Source of the DNA: Desulfolucanica intricata
GTDB lineage: Bacteria > Bacillota > Desulfotomaculia > Desulfotomaculales > Desulfofarciminaceae
Direction of reading: 5' to 3'
NCBI RefSeq assembly: GCF_001592105.1
Contig: NZ_BCWE01000024.1
Location: 1 to 43,690 of the forward strand
Length of the DNA stretch: 43,690 nucleotides
Positions 8,012-16,089 of this stretch are shown here, one piece after another. The stretch's first letter is position 1. Every line of letters starts with the position of its first letter. The notes under the pieces were generated by a model. That model did not search any database, was not told where the DNA came from, and saw nothing but the letters and a program-made list of their open reading frames with translations. A program made the position numbers and the translations under genes.

Positions 8012-8642
8012 TATACATTTCCCAAGTATACTGGAAATAGCCTTACTGCTTCCTGCTATTGTCTTAGGACTGACCTTCCACGAGTTGGCACACGGTTGGG
8101 TAGCTTATAAACTGGGTGATAACACAGCGCGATATGCCGGCCGGTTAACTATTAATCCCATTGCTCATATTGATCCAATTGGTCTTATTCTGCTGTTCCT
8201 TGCCGGTTTCGGATGGGCTAAGCCGGTCCCGGTGAATCCCAATAACCTAAAAGGTGATACCCGCAGGGGAATGATGTTAGTCTCCTTGGCGGGTCCGGCC
8301 ACCAATATATTAATAGCAATAATCGGCGCAGTGATTTTAGGACTGGGTGGCGGCCAGTTTCCTTACGGTGAACCTATTTTAATATTGATTATTAGAATTA
8401 ATGTTGTTTTGGCTATCTTCAACTTAATACCCATTCCACCACTGGATGGTTCTAAAATTTTGGCCGGACTAATTCCGGGAAGGCAAGAATGGCTTTATCA
8501 CTTAGAAACTTATGGAATAGTAATACTCTTGGCTTTAATGTTTTTTACTGATATAATAGGAAAAGTCTTGTATTTCTTTATTACACCTATTGTTGATTTC
8601 TTACTTTATACAGTTGCCGGAACTATTGCTTCACTTTTTTAG
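8004..8642 (+). CDS. Site-2 protease family (M50) membrane metalloprotease
   Basis: This is an intramembrane zinc metalloprotease of peptidase family M50, in the small YwhC/Rip-like group without a PDZ domain. It has 212 residues and about five hydrophobic segments. The zinc motif HELAH is at 26-30 (H26, E27, H30) and the third ligand is D148 in NLIPIPPLDG, so it should be active. GTG 8004 is chosen because GGAG lies 9 bases upstream; this overlaps the previous gene by 8 bases and suggests translational coupling. Substrates cannot be told from sequence. Neighbouring trpS follows 28 bases later, probably in the same transcript. Confidence 0.88.
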   Translation: MFNIHFPSILEIALLLPAIVLGLTFHELAHGWVAYKLGDNTARYAGRLTINPIAHIDPIGLILLFLAGFGWAKPVPVNPNNLKGDTRRGMMLVSLAGPATNILIAIIGAVILGLGGGQFPYGEPILILIIRINVVLAIFNLIPIPPLDGSKILAGLIPGRQEWLYHLETYGIVILLALMFFTDIIGKVLYFFITPIVDFLLYTVAGTIASLF

Positions 8643-8670
8643 AATAACTATTAATAAAGGAGTCTTTATT

Positions 8671-9645
8671 ATGCGGGTGCTTTCAGGAATTCAGCCTTCG
8701 GGCGCTCTTCATTTGGGAAATTTTTTCGGAATGATGAAAAGAATGATAGATTATCAAGAAAAACACGAGTTATTTTGCTTTTTAGTAAACTATCATGCCC
8801 TTACTTCTGTCTCTGACAGTAAACTGCTGCGACAGCAAACTTTTGATGCCGCTTGTGATTTTCTTGCTCTGGGACTTAATCCGGATAAAGTTGTATTTTG
8901 GATCCAGTCCGATGTTCCGGAGGTGACAGAGTTAACATGGTTACTCTCAAATGTTACAGGATTTGGTCTTTTAGAACGGAGCCATGCTTATAAAGATAAG
9001 ACCGCTAAAGGAATCCCTGCTACACACGGCCTGTTTTCCTACCCGGTACTTATGGCAGCGGATATTTTACTTTTTGGAGGGGAAAAGGTTCCTGTGGGAA
9101 AAGATCAAAAGCAGCATTTAGAAATTGCTAAAGATATAGCTATCAGATTTAATAATACTTACGGGGACACCTTTGTAATACCGGAGCCGGATATTGAAGA
9201 TAATTTTGCAGTTGTACCGGGGATTGATGGGCAAAAAATGTCTAAGTCTTATGGTAATACCATTGAAATCTTTGCTGATGAAAAAACTTTACGGGAAAAA
9301 GTTATGAGAATTAAAACTGATTCTACTCCCGTAGATGAACCGAAACCTATAGAAAACAATATTCTTTTTGATATATATTCCCTTTTCTTAAATCAACGAG
9401 AAAAGGCTGTTTTAAAGGAGAGATTTCTTACTCCGGGTCTTAAATATGGGGAAATAAAGAAAGAACTTTTTGGTGTGATTTGGGAATATTTTACTCCCTA
9501 TAGGAAGGAACGGGAGAGATTAGTTAATGATAGAAAATATGTTTTAGATACAATGAAAAAAGGAGCTGAGAAAGCCCGGCAGACAGCAGTGGTTTATCTG
9601 GAGCGGGCCCGGCATAATATAGGTTTGGATTATTGGCATAAATAA
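8671..9645 (+). CDS. trpS: Tryptophanyl-tRNA synthetase
   Basis: This class Ic aminoacyl-tRNA synthetase charges tRNA-Trp. It has 324 residues, normal for bacterial TrpS. The N-terminus reads MRVLSGIQPSG with the HIGH-type motif HLGN at 14-17. The KMSKS loop is exact at 189-193. The catalytic-domain segment VGKDQKQHLE is present. ATG 8671 follows AAAGGAG; a longer frame from 8590 would overlap the protease gene and add a non-conserved tail. No T-box leader is visible upstream, so it appears to be transcribed with the protease gene. Identification is firm. Confidence 0.96.
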   Translation: MRVLSGIQPSGALHLGNFFGMMKRMIDYQEKHELFCFLVNYHALTSVSDSKLLRQQTFDAACDFLALGLNPDKVVFWIQSDVPEVTELTWLLSNVTGFGLLERSHAYKDKTAKGIPATHGLFSYPVLMAADILLFGGEKVPVGKDQKQHLEIAKDIAIRFNNTYGDTFVIPEPDIEDNFAVVPGIDGQKMSKSYGNTIEIFADEKTLREKVMRIKTDSTPVDEPKPIENNILFDIYSLFLNQREKAVLKERFLTPGLKYGEIKKELFGVIWEYFTPYRKERERLVNDRKYVLDTMKKGAEKARQTAVVYLERARHNIGLDYWHK

Positions 9646-9747
9646 TATTCCAAAAATAAACATCATTGTTCTATAAAAGCAGTGCATTTCTTTTTTTGCT
9701 AACGGTTAAAATATCCTTAACATCAATTTAATGGAGGGATAGGAAAG

Positions 9748-10608
9748 TTGCGAAGAAATGTACTGCTTGTTTTTTTATTAACGATTTTTTTATTCTCTAT
9801 AAGTGGCTGCACTGCTGCCAAGAAACCACAGGACAATCCTCCTTCTCCTACGAAGATACTGGTACCTCAGGTTTCTACAATACCCTTTGATACTGTCGAA
9901 GTGAAAAAGACACCAAAAGTAGTGCAGGATGTAGCTAAGGATATAGCAGGAAAAGATGCGGCTACCTGGTTAAAAGTTAATAACAGAGCATATATTTTAG
10001 TAAGCCAGAGCAGCCAAACAGCATCGTATCAGGTAGAAATAGCAGAAGTTTTGCAAAAGATACCTGATGAAAATTACATTTGGACACAAGTTACCTTAAC
10101 TTATAAACCCTCTGCCGGTCAAGAGAATGCATTTGATAATGATCCCCTGGTAGCTGTATTTGATTTACCCGCTGACCGGGATTTAAGCGGTGTGGGGTTT
10201 GATATTGAGAAAATAAGAAGCATTCCGGGAAATGAACAATATACAGAAGAAAGACCGTCACCTCACAGGTCAGCGGAGGAATTAACAGACTTCGAGGACC
10301 CTGTATCATTGGAGATTACTACTCTCAAACCCGAACAGGATGTAACCAGCCCTATTAAAGTTTCCGGAAAAATTAAAAATATAAAGGATAATAATCAGCT
10401 CATCATAAGATTACGAGATAATGCAAACCAAATTATAGTAGAAAAGCCCGCTGCAGTTACGGGTAACAATGAAGATAGCAGTTTTGACACAACAATTTCC
10501 TATCCGACACCTCAAAACCCGGAAAAAGCTTCCGTTGAAGTACTATTATTTAATCCGGATACAGGTGTCGAGAATAATGTTGTTAAAATTCCCGTGACAT
10601 TGAAATAA
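9748..10608 (+). CDS. Gmad2-domain lipoprotein, probably spore or germination related
   Basis: This is a predicted exported lipoprotein of 286 residues starting with TTG after GGAGGG. The signal peptide ends in the lipobox SISGC, with C21 as the lipidated residue. A low-complexity Pro/Thr linker follows. The middle (about 65-140) resembles the protease-inhibitor-like domain often found in such lipoproteins. The C-terminal 100 residues match the Gmad2 immunoglobulin-like domain (SPIKVSGKI, then IIRLRDNANQI, SSFDTTISY and VEVLLFNP). Gmad2 is common in sporulation and germination lipoproteins of Firmicutes. Here it lies between trpS and DUF2953-gerW. The exact role is not known. Confidence 0.75.
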   Translation: MRRNVLLVFLLTIFLFSISGCTAAKKPQDNPPSPTKILVPQVSTIPFDTVEVKKTPKVVQDVAKDIAGKDAATWLKVNNRAYILVSQSSQTASYQVEIAEVLQKIPDENYIWTQVTLTYKPSAGQENAFDNDPLVAVFDLPADRDLSGVGFDIEKIRSIPGNEQYTEERPSPHRSAEELTDFEDPVSLEITTLKPEQDVTSPIKVSGKIKNIKDNNQLIIRLRDNANQIIVEKPAAVTGNNEDSSFDTTISYPTPQNPEKASVEVLLFNPDTGVENNVVKIPVTLK

Positions 10609-10612
10609 ATAA

Positions 10613-10670
10613 AGCTGCACGGTGAATGTCAGGCGAAAGTAGTCAGTCATCCCCGGATGAAAATTATGCA
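10613..10670 (+). other. Possible structured leader or 3' RNA
   Basis: Between the lipoprotein stop and its terminator, CTGCA (about 10614) can pair with TGCAG (about 10667) around a GC-richer segment with inner pairings such as CATCC/GGATG. It matches no riboswitch class I could recognise. It may be just 3' UTR. Confidence 0.2.
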
Positions 10671-10675
10671 GAATA

Positions 10676-10718
10676 AAAACCTCTGTTGTAACCCGATAGG
10701 TTGTAATAGAGGTTTTTT
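10676..10718 (+). terminator. Terminator after the Gmad2 lipoprotein gene
   Basis: AAAACCTCT (10676-10684) pairs with AGAGGTTTT starting at 10708, followed by a run of T. The long loop contains a further weak pairing. Confidence 0.75.
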
Positions 10719-10803
10719 ATTTACAAAATAAATCGGTAAAATTTTCTATGCGTAGGTATACTTATTTATTCAGGAGGAAAAATGATACAAGGGAGGGTTT
10801 TAA

Positions 10804-11493
10804 ATGGTATTATTTTTAACCTTGGTTTTAGTGATGTTATTTATATTACTAATAGTATCCCTTTCCTCAATTAGATTTAGATTAAGATACTTACGTGAAA
10901 AAAATAATGACCGTATCAAAATCGAGATATCTGTTTTTAAGGGTAAGCTTAAATACCGGCTTGATATTCCTAAAATTAATGTAAAAACGAAGGAACCTTC
11001 TATAGAACTTGAAGCAGAATTGGAAGGTGTAAAAAAACCTCCGATATCAGACAAACATAAAAATTATTTGTTTATAAAATTATACAAAGAATTCGTATAC
11101 TGGTATCCAATTATGAAAGATTTTATACCTGTAATTAATTTTCTATTAAAAAAGGTTATTCCGCGTAAGGTTAAATGGAAAACTGAAATAGGCTTGTTTG
11201 ATGCTGCACAAACCGGAGTATCCGTTGGTATATTATGGGCCATGAAAAGTGCTTTGTTGTCTAATGCTTACCGTTATATGGCCAGGGCTCCTAACCCTCC
11301 AAATATACAAATAGTACCACATTTCAATCAAAAAATACTTACAATAAATATCGACTGCATATTTGATGTAAAAATTGGATACATTATGATTACCGGATTA
11401 AAGTGTTTAAAAATTATTGTTATACGTGTAATTCTGAAGATATTTTGTTTATTGAGGGGGGAATTTGGTGGGCGAACAACAACATCCAATTGA
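10804..11493 (+). CDS. DUF2953 family membrane protein (YtfI-like)
   Basis: This 229-residue protein has one strong N-terminal membrane segment (about residues 2-20), a Lys/Arg-rich region and a soluble domain, as in DUF2953 (Bacillus YtfI). The motif RKVKWKTEIGLFDAAQTG and the following GILWAMKSAL are typical of the family's core. The ATG follows GGAGGG. It overlaps the next gene, gerW, by 26 bases; the pair DUF2953-ytfJ is conserved in spore formers, so a sporulation role is likely. The biochemical function is unknown. The end of the protein is hydrophobic and basic. Confidence 0.8.
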   Translation: MVLFLTLVLVMLFILLIVSLSSIRFRLRYLREKNNDRIKIEISVFKGKLKYRLDIPKINVKTKEPSIELEAELEGVKKPPISDKHKNYLFIKLYKEFVYWYPIMKDFIPVINFLLKKVIPRKVKWKTEIGLFDAAQTGVSVGILWAMKSALLSNAYRYMARAPNPPNIQIVPHFNQKILTINIDCIFDVKIGYIMITGLKCLKIIVIRVILKIFCLLRGEFGGRTTTSN

Positions 11494-11890
11494 AGGTTTA
11501 ATGAAAACTGCTATGGAAAGTATAAAAGAAATGGTTGATGTAAATACCGTTGTTGGCGATCCCGTAGAGTCACCTGATGGTAGTGTAATAATTCCTATAT
11601 CGCGAGTTGCTTGTGGTTTTGCTGCCGGAGGTGGAGAGTTTGAAATCGGGAGTGGCGATGAGAAAAATGAACAACAAATGCCTGCTTTTGGAGGAGGAAG
11701 TGGTGCCGGCGTATCTGTGCAGCCGGTAGGTTTTTTAGTTGTTGGACAAGGACAGGTCAGACTTTTACCGGTAGATGGTAATGCTATTTATGATCGAATT
11801 ATTGATATGGCACCACAATTAATAAATCAAATTCAATCAATGCTGGATCGCAAGCGCAATAATAGTAAACAAACAACCATTATAACATAA
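11468..11890 (+). CDS. gerW: GerW family sporulation protein (YtfJ)
   Basis: This is a spore protein of the GerW/YtfJ family, linked in Bacillus to spore germination. It has 140 residues. Family features are the N-terminal HPIEGLMKTAMESIKEMVD, the segment GDPVESPDGSVIIPIS, the glycine-rich middle (AAGGGEF, then GGGSGAGVSVQPVGFLVV) and the C-terminal helix. I chose GTG 11468 because the run AGGGGGG ends 7 bases upstream; the adjacent TTG 11465 is also possible. It is coupled to DUF2953 by overlap and is followed by a strong terminator. The gene probably depends on a forespore sigma factor, but no clear promoter was seen. Confidence 0.9.
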   Translation: MGEQQHPIEGLMKTAMESIKEMVDVNTVVGDPVESPDGSVIIPISRVACGFAAGGGEFEIGSGDEKNEQQMPAFGGGSGAGVSVQPVGFLVVGQGQVRLLPVDGNAIYDRIIDMAPQLINQIQSMLDRKRNNSKQTTIIT

Positions 11891-11916
11891 GTGATATGTT
11901 TAATAAATTAAAAGAT

Positions 11917-11950
11917 AGCTATTTACTATTTAGGTAGTAAATAGCTTTTT
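11917..11950 (+). terminator. Strong terminator after gerW
   Basis: AGCTATTTACTA (11917-11928) pairs perfectly with TAGTAAATAGCT (ending 11946), loop of 6, followed by TTTTT. Confidence 0.9.
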
Positions 11951-12347
11951 ATGTTTCTGTTATCATAGAAATAACTGAATACCGGAAATTGAAATAATTG
12001 TTATTATAACTGCCCATAGTAATAATGAAAAAGTCAGTATATTTCGAAATAATAAGCAGCCCTTTTATTCTTAGCAGAATTTATAATTCAGGGCCTGTTC
12101 TTCCACCGGTTAATTAATAATATGATGATTAATATAGGTATTATATTTCCGCCAGTATAGTGACAAAAAGGTACTTAAGGAACAATATTTACACCGTCCT
12201 AATAAATATTGAGTAAATTTTACCTTGGATATAGTTATGTAAATATTTAAAAATAATAAATGGGAAATTAAACCATTATCACAAAAGTAAATGCAAATGT
12301 AACTATTTAAACAAAAAGGAATAGAATGGAAAAAAGGGGGTTCCCTA
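11951..12347. other. Long AT-rich intergenic region
   Basis: About 400 bases without a supportable gene. A minus-strand frame across 12110-12523 mostly shadows the FAD gene and has no ribosome binding site. The region is AT-rich and holds one 9-bp inverted repeat (listed separately). It probably carries the promoter for the FAD oxidoreductase, but no convincing -35/-10 pair stands out. No tRNA or riboswitch was recognised. Confidence 0.5.
12183..12211. repeat. 9-bp inverted repeat upstream of the FAD oxidoreductase
   Basis: CAATATTTA (12183-12191) and TAAATATTG (12203-12211) are exact complements across an 11-base spacer. It is a possible operator site for a dimeric regulator; it is not followed by a T-run. 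Confidence 0.35.
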
Positions 12348-13625
12348 ATGATTGTAATAACCGGTGGAGGTTGGGGCGGTTGCGCTGCAGCTTTTTCTGC
12401 AGCCCGTGCCGGGGCAAAGGTTATACTTCTGGAAAAAACAGATATGCTTTTGGGAACAGGTTTAGTCGGAGGTATAATGCGTAACAACGGTAGATTTACA
12501 GCTACAGAGGAAGCTTGTGTCATGGGTGCGGGGGATTTTTTTGGCTTAATTGATAAAGTTTCGAGGCATAGAAATATAAATTTTCCCGGACATAAACATG
12601 CTACTCTTTATGACGTTACTATGATTGAACCGGTGATCAGAGAGGCGCTTCAACAATTAAACGTAGAGATAAGGTTTTTCACTCGAGTAACCGGAGTTAA
12701 TAAAAAAGGACAGGAAATTAAAAGTCTGGTTACAGCCAAGGGCGAAGAAATTGTAGGAGATGCTTTTATTGATACTACGGGTTCTGCCGGTCCGGTACAA
12801 AACTGTACTAAATATGGATCCGGCTGTGCAATGTGTATACTGCGTTGTCCTAGTTTTGGTCCCAGGGTAAGTGTAACTGCAAAAGCGGGCATTAAAGAAA
12901 TTCGGGCCGGTGAGGGTTTTCCTCATTTTGAGGCAATGAGTGGATCATGTAAATTAGATAAAAAGTCTTTGGCACCGGAGTTAGTAAATAAACTAGAGCG
13001 TGACGGGGTTTTAGTATGCCCTTTACCTGCTGAATTTCATAAAGGTGATATTCTAAACAGAAAGGCCTGTCAGCAATATGCGCTGGCGGATTATGCCAGC
13101 AATTTAATAATCCTTGATACTGGTCATGCCAAAATAATGACTCCTTTCTTTCCATTAGAAACATTGCGTCAACTGCGCGGCTTTGAAAACGCACGATATG
13201 CAGACCCATATTCCGGGGGTAAAGGAAATTCAATTCGCTTTATGGCACTGGCACCATGTGATGATTCTTTAAGGGTAACTGGATGTGAAAATTTGTTCTG
13301 TGCCGGGGAAAAAACCGGACTTCTTGTAGGGCATACTGAAGCAATAGTAACAGGTTTTTTGGCCGGGCATAATGCTGTGCGGTATTTAAGCGGGAAAGCT
13401 CTGACAGTGCTGCCAACCGAAACGGTGATTGGAGATTTAATTAACTTTATGCATAAAGAAATGAAATCACCCAGCGGATTAGAGAAGAAATATACCTTTT
13501 CCGGTTCGGTTTACTACCAGCGGATGCAAGATTTAAATCTTTATAGTACTGATTTGGCTGAGATTAAAAAAAGAGTACAATTGGCCGGTGTTGAACAGCT
13601 CTTTAACCAAAAATATAAATTATAA
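12348..13625 (+). CDS. FAD-dependent oxidoreductase with a cysteine cluster
   Basis: This is a flavoprotein of the FAD_oxidored type, 425 residues. The dinucleotide-binding GxGxxG is at residues 6-11 (GGGWGG), with the acidic end of strand 2 at VILLEK. A second typical stretch, FCAGEKTGLLVGHTEA, near the C-terminus closes the FAD site. Between them is a C160-x2-C163-x3-C167 cluster (CAMCILRC), which could bind an Fe-S centre or serve as redox thiols. The ATG follows AGGGGG. It sits directly upstream of spmA-spmB, where other spore formers often have a D-Ala-D-Ala carboxypeptidase. The substrate is unknown. Confidence 0.8.
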   Translation: MIVITGGGWGGCAAAFSAARAGAKVILLEKTDMLLGTGLVGGIMRNNGRFTATEEACVMGAGDFFGLIDKVSRHRNINFPGHKHATLYDVTMIEPVIREALQQLNVEIRFFTRVTGVNKKGQEIKSLVTAKGEEIVGDAFIDTTGSAGPVQNCTKYGSGCAMCILRCPSFGPRVSVTAKAGIKEIRAGEGFPHFEAMSGSCKLDKKSLAPELVNKLERDGVLVCPLPAEFHKGDILNRKACQQYALADYASNLIILDTGHAKIMTPFFPLETLRQLRGFENARYADPYSGGKGNSIRFMALAPCDDSLRVTGCENLFCAGEKTGLLVGHTEAIVTGFLAGHNAVRYLSGKALTVLPTETVIGDLINFMHKEMKSPSGLEKKYTFSGSVYYQRMQDLNLYSTDLAEIKKRVQLAGVEQLFNQKYKL

Positions 13626-13668
13626 ATCGCGAAGTTTTTAATAATACTATCTTGTTCTAACTAAATCT

Positions 13669-13704
13669 CCCCTGGCATAAATTAGTATAAGTACATGCCA
13701 GGGG
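13669..13704 (+). promoter_or_regulatory. Hairpin covering the spmA ribosome binding site
   Basis: CCCCTGGCAT (13669-13678) pairs exactly with ATGCCAGGGG (13695-13704), loop of 16. The right arm includes the start of the AGGGGGG ribosome binding site (13700-13706) used by the GTG at 13713. No T-run follows, so this looks like translational control and not a terminator. Confidence 0.6.
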
Positions 13705-13712
13705 GGACAGCT

Positions 13713-14306
13713 GTGGTAAATATTATTTGGCTAATTATGATTACACTAGGAATTATAGTAGCCGGGCTTAACGGCAATATAGAAGTTGTCACCAAAGCTG
13801 CCTTAGATGGTGCCCAAGCAGGAGTTACAACATCTCTAAATTTAATCGCGATTATTACTTTTTGGCTCGGTATAATGAAGTTGGCCGAGGCAGCAGGTTT
13901 AGTACGAGCACTGGCTTATTTGGTGCGCCCGCTTACGCGATTTTTATTTCCGAGCATTCCTCGGGAACACCCGGCGATGGGAGCCATAGTAATGAATTTA
14001 AGTGCCAATATTTTGGGTTTAGGTAACGCCTCTACACCGATGGGGTTAATCGCTATGCAGGAGTTACAGAAATTAAATCGTCACCGCCCGGATACAGCCT
14101 CCGACGCAATGTGTACTTTTTTAGCTTTAAATACTTCTTGTATAACTCTAATTCCGACTACTATTATAGGTATCCGTTTACTATATGGTTCAGCAAACCC
14201 CACTGAAATTGTCGGTACAACAATCTTTGCAACTGCTTGCGGCATGACAGTAGCTATAATGGTGGATAGAATGCTGCGATATATATATAATCGGCGGGGG
14301 AGGTAG
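13713..14306 (+). CDS. spmA: Spore maturation protein A
   Basis: SpmA is a membrane protein of the nucleoside-recognition (Gate) family, needed with SpmB for full dehydration of the spore core. It has 197 residues and about five membrane segments. The N-terminus from GTG 13713 reads MVNIIWLIMITLGIIVAGLN, matching the family. The core NILGLGNASTPMGLIAM is the conserved SpmA signature. An ATG at 13695 is in frame but has no ribosome binding site of its own; AGGGGGG is placed correctly for the GTG. spmB follows 5 bases after the stop. Confidence 0.93.
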   Translation: MVNIIWLIMITLGIIVAGLNGNIEVVTKAALDGAQAGVTTSLNLIAIITFWLGIMKLAEAAGLVRALAYLVRPLTRFLFPSIPREHPAMGAIVMNLSANILGLGNASTPMGLIAMQELQKLNRHRPDTASDAMCTFLALNTSCITLIPTTIIGIRLLYGSANPTEIVGTTIFATACGMTVAIMVDRMLRYIYNRRGR

Positions 14307-14311
14307 GACAA

Positions 14312-14842
14312 TTGTTTACAATAATATCTGAACTTTCCCGCTGGGCTATACCGGTGGTATTGCTGGTTGTACCTCTTATTGCATTTATCCGCGGAGTAAA
14401 GGTCTTTGAAACCTTTGTAGAAGGGGCAGAGCAAGGTTTTGCAACTGCCATCAAGATTATTCCTTTTTTAGTTGCAATGCTGGTTGCAATAAGTGTATTT
14501 AGGGCATCCGGGGCTATGGATATTATGGTATCTTGTTTTTCACCTGTCTTAAATATTATAGGTTTTCCCACAGAAATTTTACCCCATGCAATAATGAGGC
14601 CCCTGTCAGGTGGAGCGGCACTCGGGATTGCCACAGACACCATTAAAACTTACGGGCCAGACAGTTTTATCGGACGCTTGGTTTCTACAATGCAGGGTAG
14701 CAGTGACACTACATTTTATGTTCTCACACTTTACTTTGGTTCGGTTGGAATTAAGAAATACCGCTACGCGATAATATCGGGCTTAGCAGCTGATCTGACA
14801 ACACTGGCAGCTTCGATTTTAATTTGCAAGATAATGTTTTAG
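14312..14842 (+). CDS. spmB: Spore maturation protein B
   Basis: SpmB is the partner of SpmA in spore core dehydration and heat resistance. It has 176 residues, mostly hydrophobic, with the Gate-type core: FVEGAEQGFATAIKIIPFLVAM, here split as EGAEQGF and KIIPFLVAMLVAI, and then RPLSGGAALGI and GSSDTTFYVLTLYFGSVGIKK. The start is TTG after GGGGAGG. It is in one operon with spmA and followed by a terminator. The mechanism of the SpmAB pair is not known in detail. Confidence 0.93.
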   Translation: MFTIISELSRWAIPVVLLVVPLIAFIRGVKVFETFVEGAEQGFATAIKIIPFLVAMLVAISVFRASGAMDIMVSCFSPVLNIIGFPTEILPHAIMRPLSGGAALGIATDTIKTYGPDSFIGRLVSTMQGSSDTTFYVLTLYFGSVGIKKYRYAIISGLAADLTTLAASILICKIMF

Positions 14843-14901
14843 TTTAGATTAGTCTTAATAGATAAAAAAATGTTTATAATAATATACAACTATTATAGGA
14901 G

Positions 14902-14928
14902 ATTTCTTCAATAGAAGAAATTTTTTTT
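14902..14928 (+). terminator. Terminator after spmAB
   Basis: ATTTCTTC (14902-14909) pairs with GAAGAAAT (14914-14921) around AATA, followed by seven T. Confidence 0.85.
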
Positions 14929-14936
14929 ATATTTTG

Positions 14937-14945
14937 TGGTACAAT
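14937..14945 (+). promoter_or_regulatory. Extended -10 promoter of rluB
   Basis: TGG-TACAAT forms an extended -10 element 29 bases before the rluB ATG and immediately after the spmB terminator. The -35 zone falls in the terminator's T-run. Confidence 0.5.
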
Positions 14946-14973
14946 TTCAAAAAAAGCTAAGGAGTTAATTTAT

Positions 14974-15774
14974 ATGGGTAGATTGCAAGTAGAACGTTTA
15001 CAAAAAGTAATGGCTCAGGCAGGCATAGCTTCCCGCCGCAGGTGTGAAGAATTAATTGCGGAAGGAGCAGTTAGGGTAAATGGTCGTCTGGTGACTCAAC
15101 CCGGTACTAAAGTAAATGCTATGCAAGACAGAATACAAGTGCATGGAAAGACTATTAATCAGACTAAGAAAAAAATATATATACTTATGTATAAGCCCCG
15201 TGGTTATGTAACGACATTACATGACCCGCAAAATCGCAAAACAATAGCTGATTTACTTAATAATATAAAGGAACGGGTTTATCCGGTCGGACGATTGGAT
15301 TATGACAGTGAAGGACTGCTTTTGGTGACTAATGACGGTGAGTTAACCCATGCACTTACCCACCCCAGTCATGAAGTGAAAAAAACTTATTTAGTGACAG
15401 TGTCAGGTGTTCCCAGTAAAGAGGCGTTAGAGCAAATGGCCGGAGGGCTGGATTTAGAAGATGGTCCAACCTCTCCGGCCCAAGTTGAACTGGTAGATGT
15501 TTTGCAAGATAGGTCACTACTGGAAATTACTATTCATGAAGGCCGCAACCGACAGGTTCGCCGTATGTTTGAAAAAATCGGCCATCCGGTTCTTAGACTG
15601 AAAAGAATAAAATTAGGGCCTTTAAATTTAAAAGGAATTAGACCTGGCAGGTATCGTTTTTTAAATAATAAAGAAATTAGAGAATTAAAAAAACAAGCCG
15701 GATTGTTAATACCCAAGCATGTTTCTTCAGGAAAAATAAAACAAAAATTAAACCCCAAAATTAGGAGGGCTTGA
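14974..15774 (+). CDS. rluB: 23S rRNA pseudouridine synthase RluB family
   Basis: This enzyme isomerises a uridine of 23S rRNA (position 2605 in E. coli numbering) to pseudouridine. It has 266 residues. An S4 RNA-binding domain is at 5-60 (RLQKVMAQAGIASRRRCEEL). The catalytic aspartate is D109 in GRLDYDSEGLLL, and RNRQVRRMFEKIGHPVLRLKR is the family's third motif, given here only as RNRQVRRMF and HPVLRLKR. The C-terminal tail is basic. The start is ATG after AAGGAG. Such a gene commonly follows spmAB in clostridia. Members of the RluB/RluE/RluF group can be hard to tell apart, so the exact site is inferred. Confidence 0.9.
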   Translation: MGRLQVERLQKVMAQAGIASRRRCEELIAEGAVRVNGRLVTQPGTKVNAMQDRIQVHGKTINQTKKKIYILMYKPRGYVTTLHDPQNRKTIADLLNNIKERVYPVGRLDYDSEGLLLVTNDGELTHALTHPSHEVKKTYLVTVSGVPSKEALEQMAGGLDLEDGPTSPAQVELVDVLQDRSLLEITIHEGRNRQVRRMFEKIGHPVLRLKRIKLGPLNLKGIRPGRYRFLNNKEIRELKKQAGLLIPKHVSSGKIKQKLNPKIRRA

Positions 15775-15775
15775 A

Positions 15776-16015
15776 ATGCCTCGCTGTAAAAATTGTGGTA
15801 ATTACAAAAATTTTGCCTGCAGTTTTTTTTCTTCTACTGCCCCCACTGCTAATCCTGAGCCTTATGGTTTATTAGCGAACTTTGATGAGCAGGGTAATTT
15901 AACTGACATGGAGTGTTTGGGAGCGACCTTGGATGAAGCTCAGGAAGCTTTTGAAAATCAAAAAAATTATTTTAATACCTGCGCTAATTGTGGAGGAAAT
16001 GACATTGAGTGGTAA
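15776..16015 (+). CDS. Small zinc-ribbon-like protein
   Basis: This 79-residue protein starts one base after rluB, with AGGAGGG as its ribosome binding site inside the end of rluB, so it is co-transcribed. It has two CxxC pairs, CKNC near the N-terminus (residues 4-7) and CANC near the C-terminus, which suggest a zinc ribbon; an extra Cys is at about 14. Between the pairs is an acidic segment. I do not recognise a named family. No membrane segment or signal is present. A role in nucleic-acid or protein binding is only a guess. Confidence 0.7.
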   Translation: MPRCKNCGNYKNFACSFFSSTAPTANPEPYGLLANFDEQGNLTDMECLGATLDEAQEAFENQKNYFNTCANCGGNDIEW

Positions 16016-16089
16016 ATATCAGCAGGAATTTTATATATAGAGGAGAATAATAAGAAATTGATACATAGGCAACAGTAGGGGGAGTTTTT

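Noticed and set aside
12110-12523. Minus-strand 137-codon frame before and inside the FAD gene
   Set aside because: It overlaps the conserved FAD-binding start of the + strand gene, has low-complexity Pro-rich translation and no ribosome binding site.
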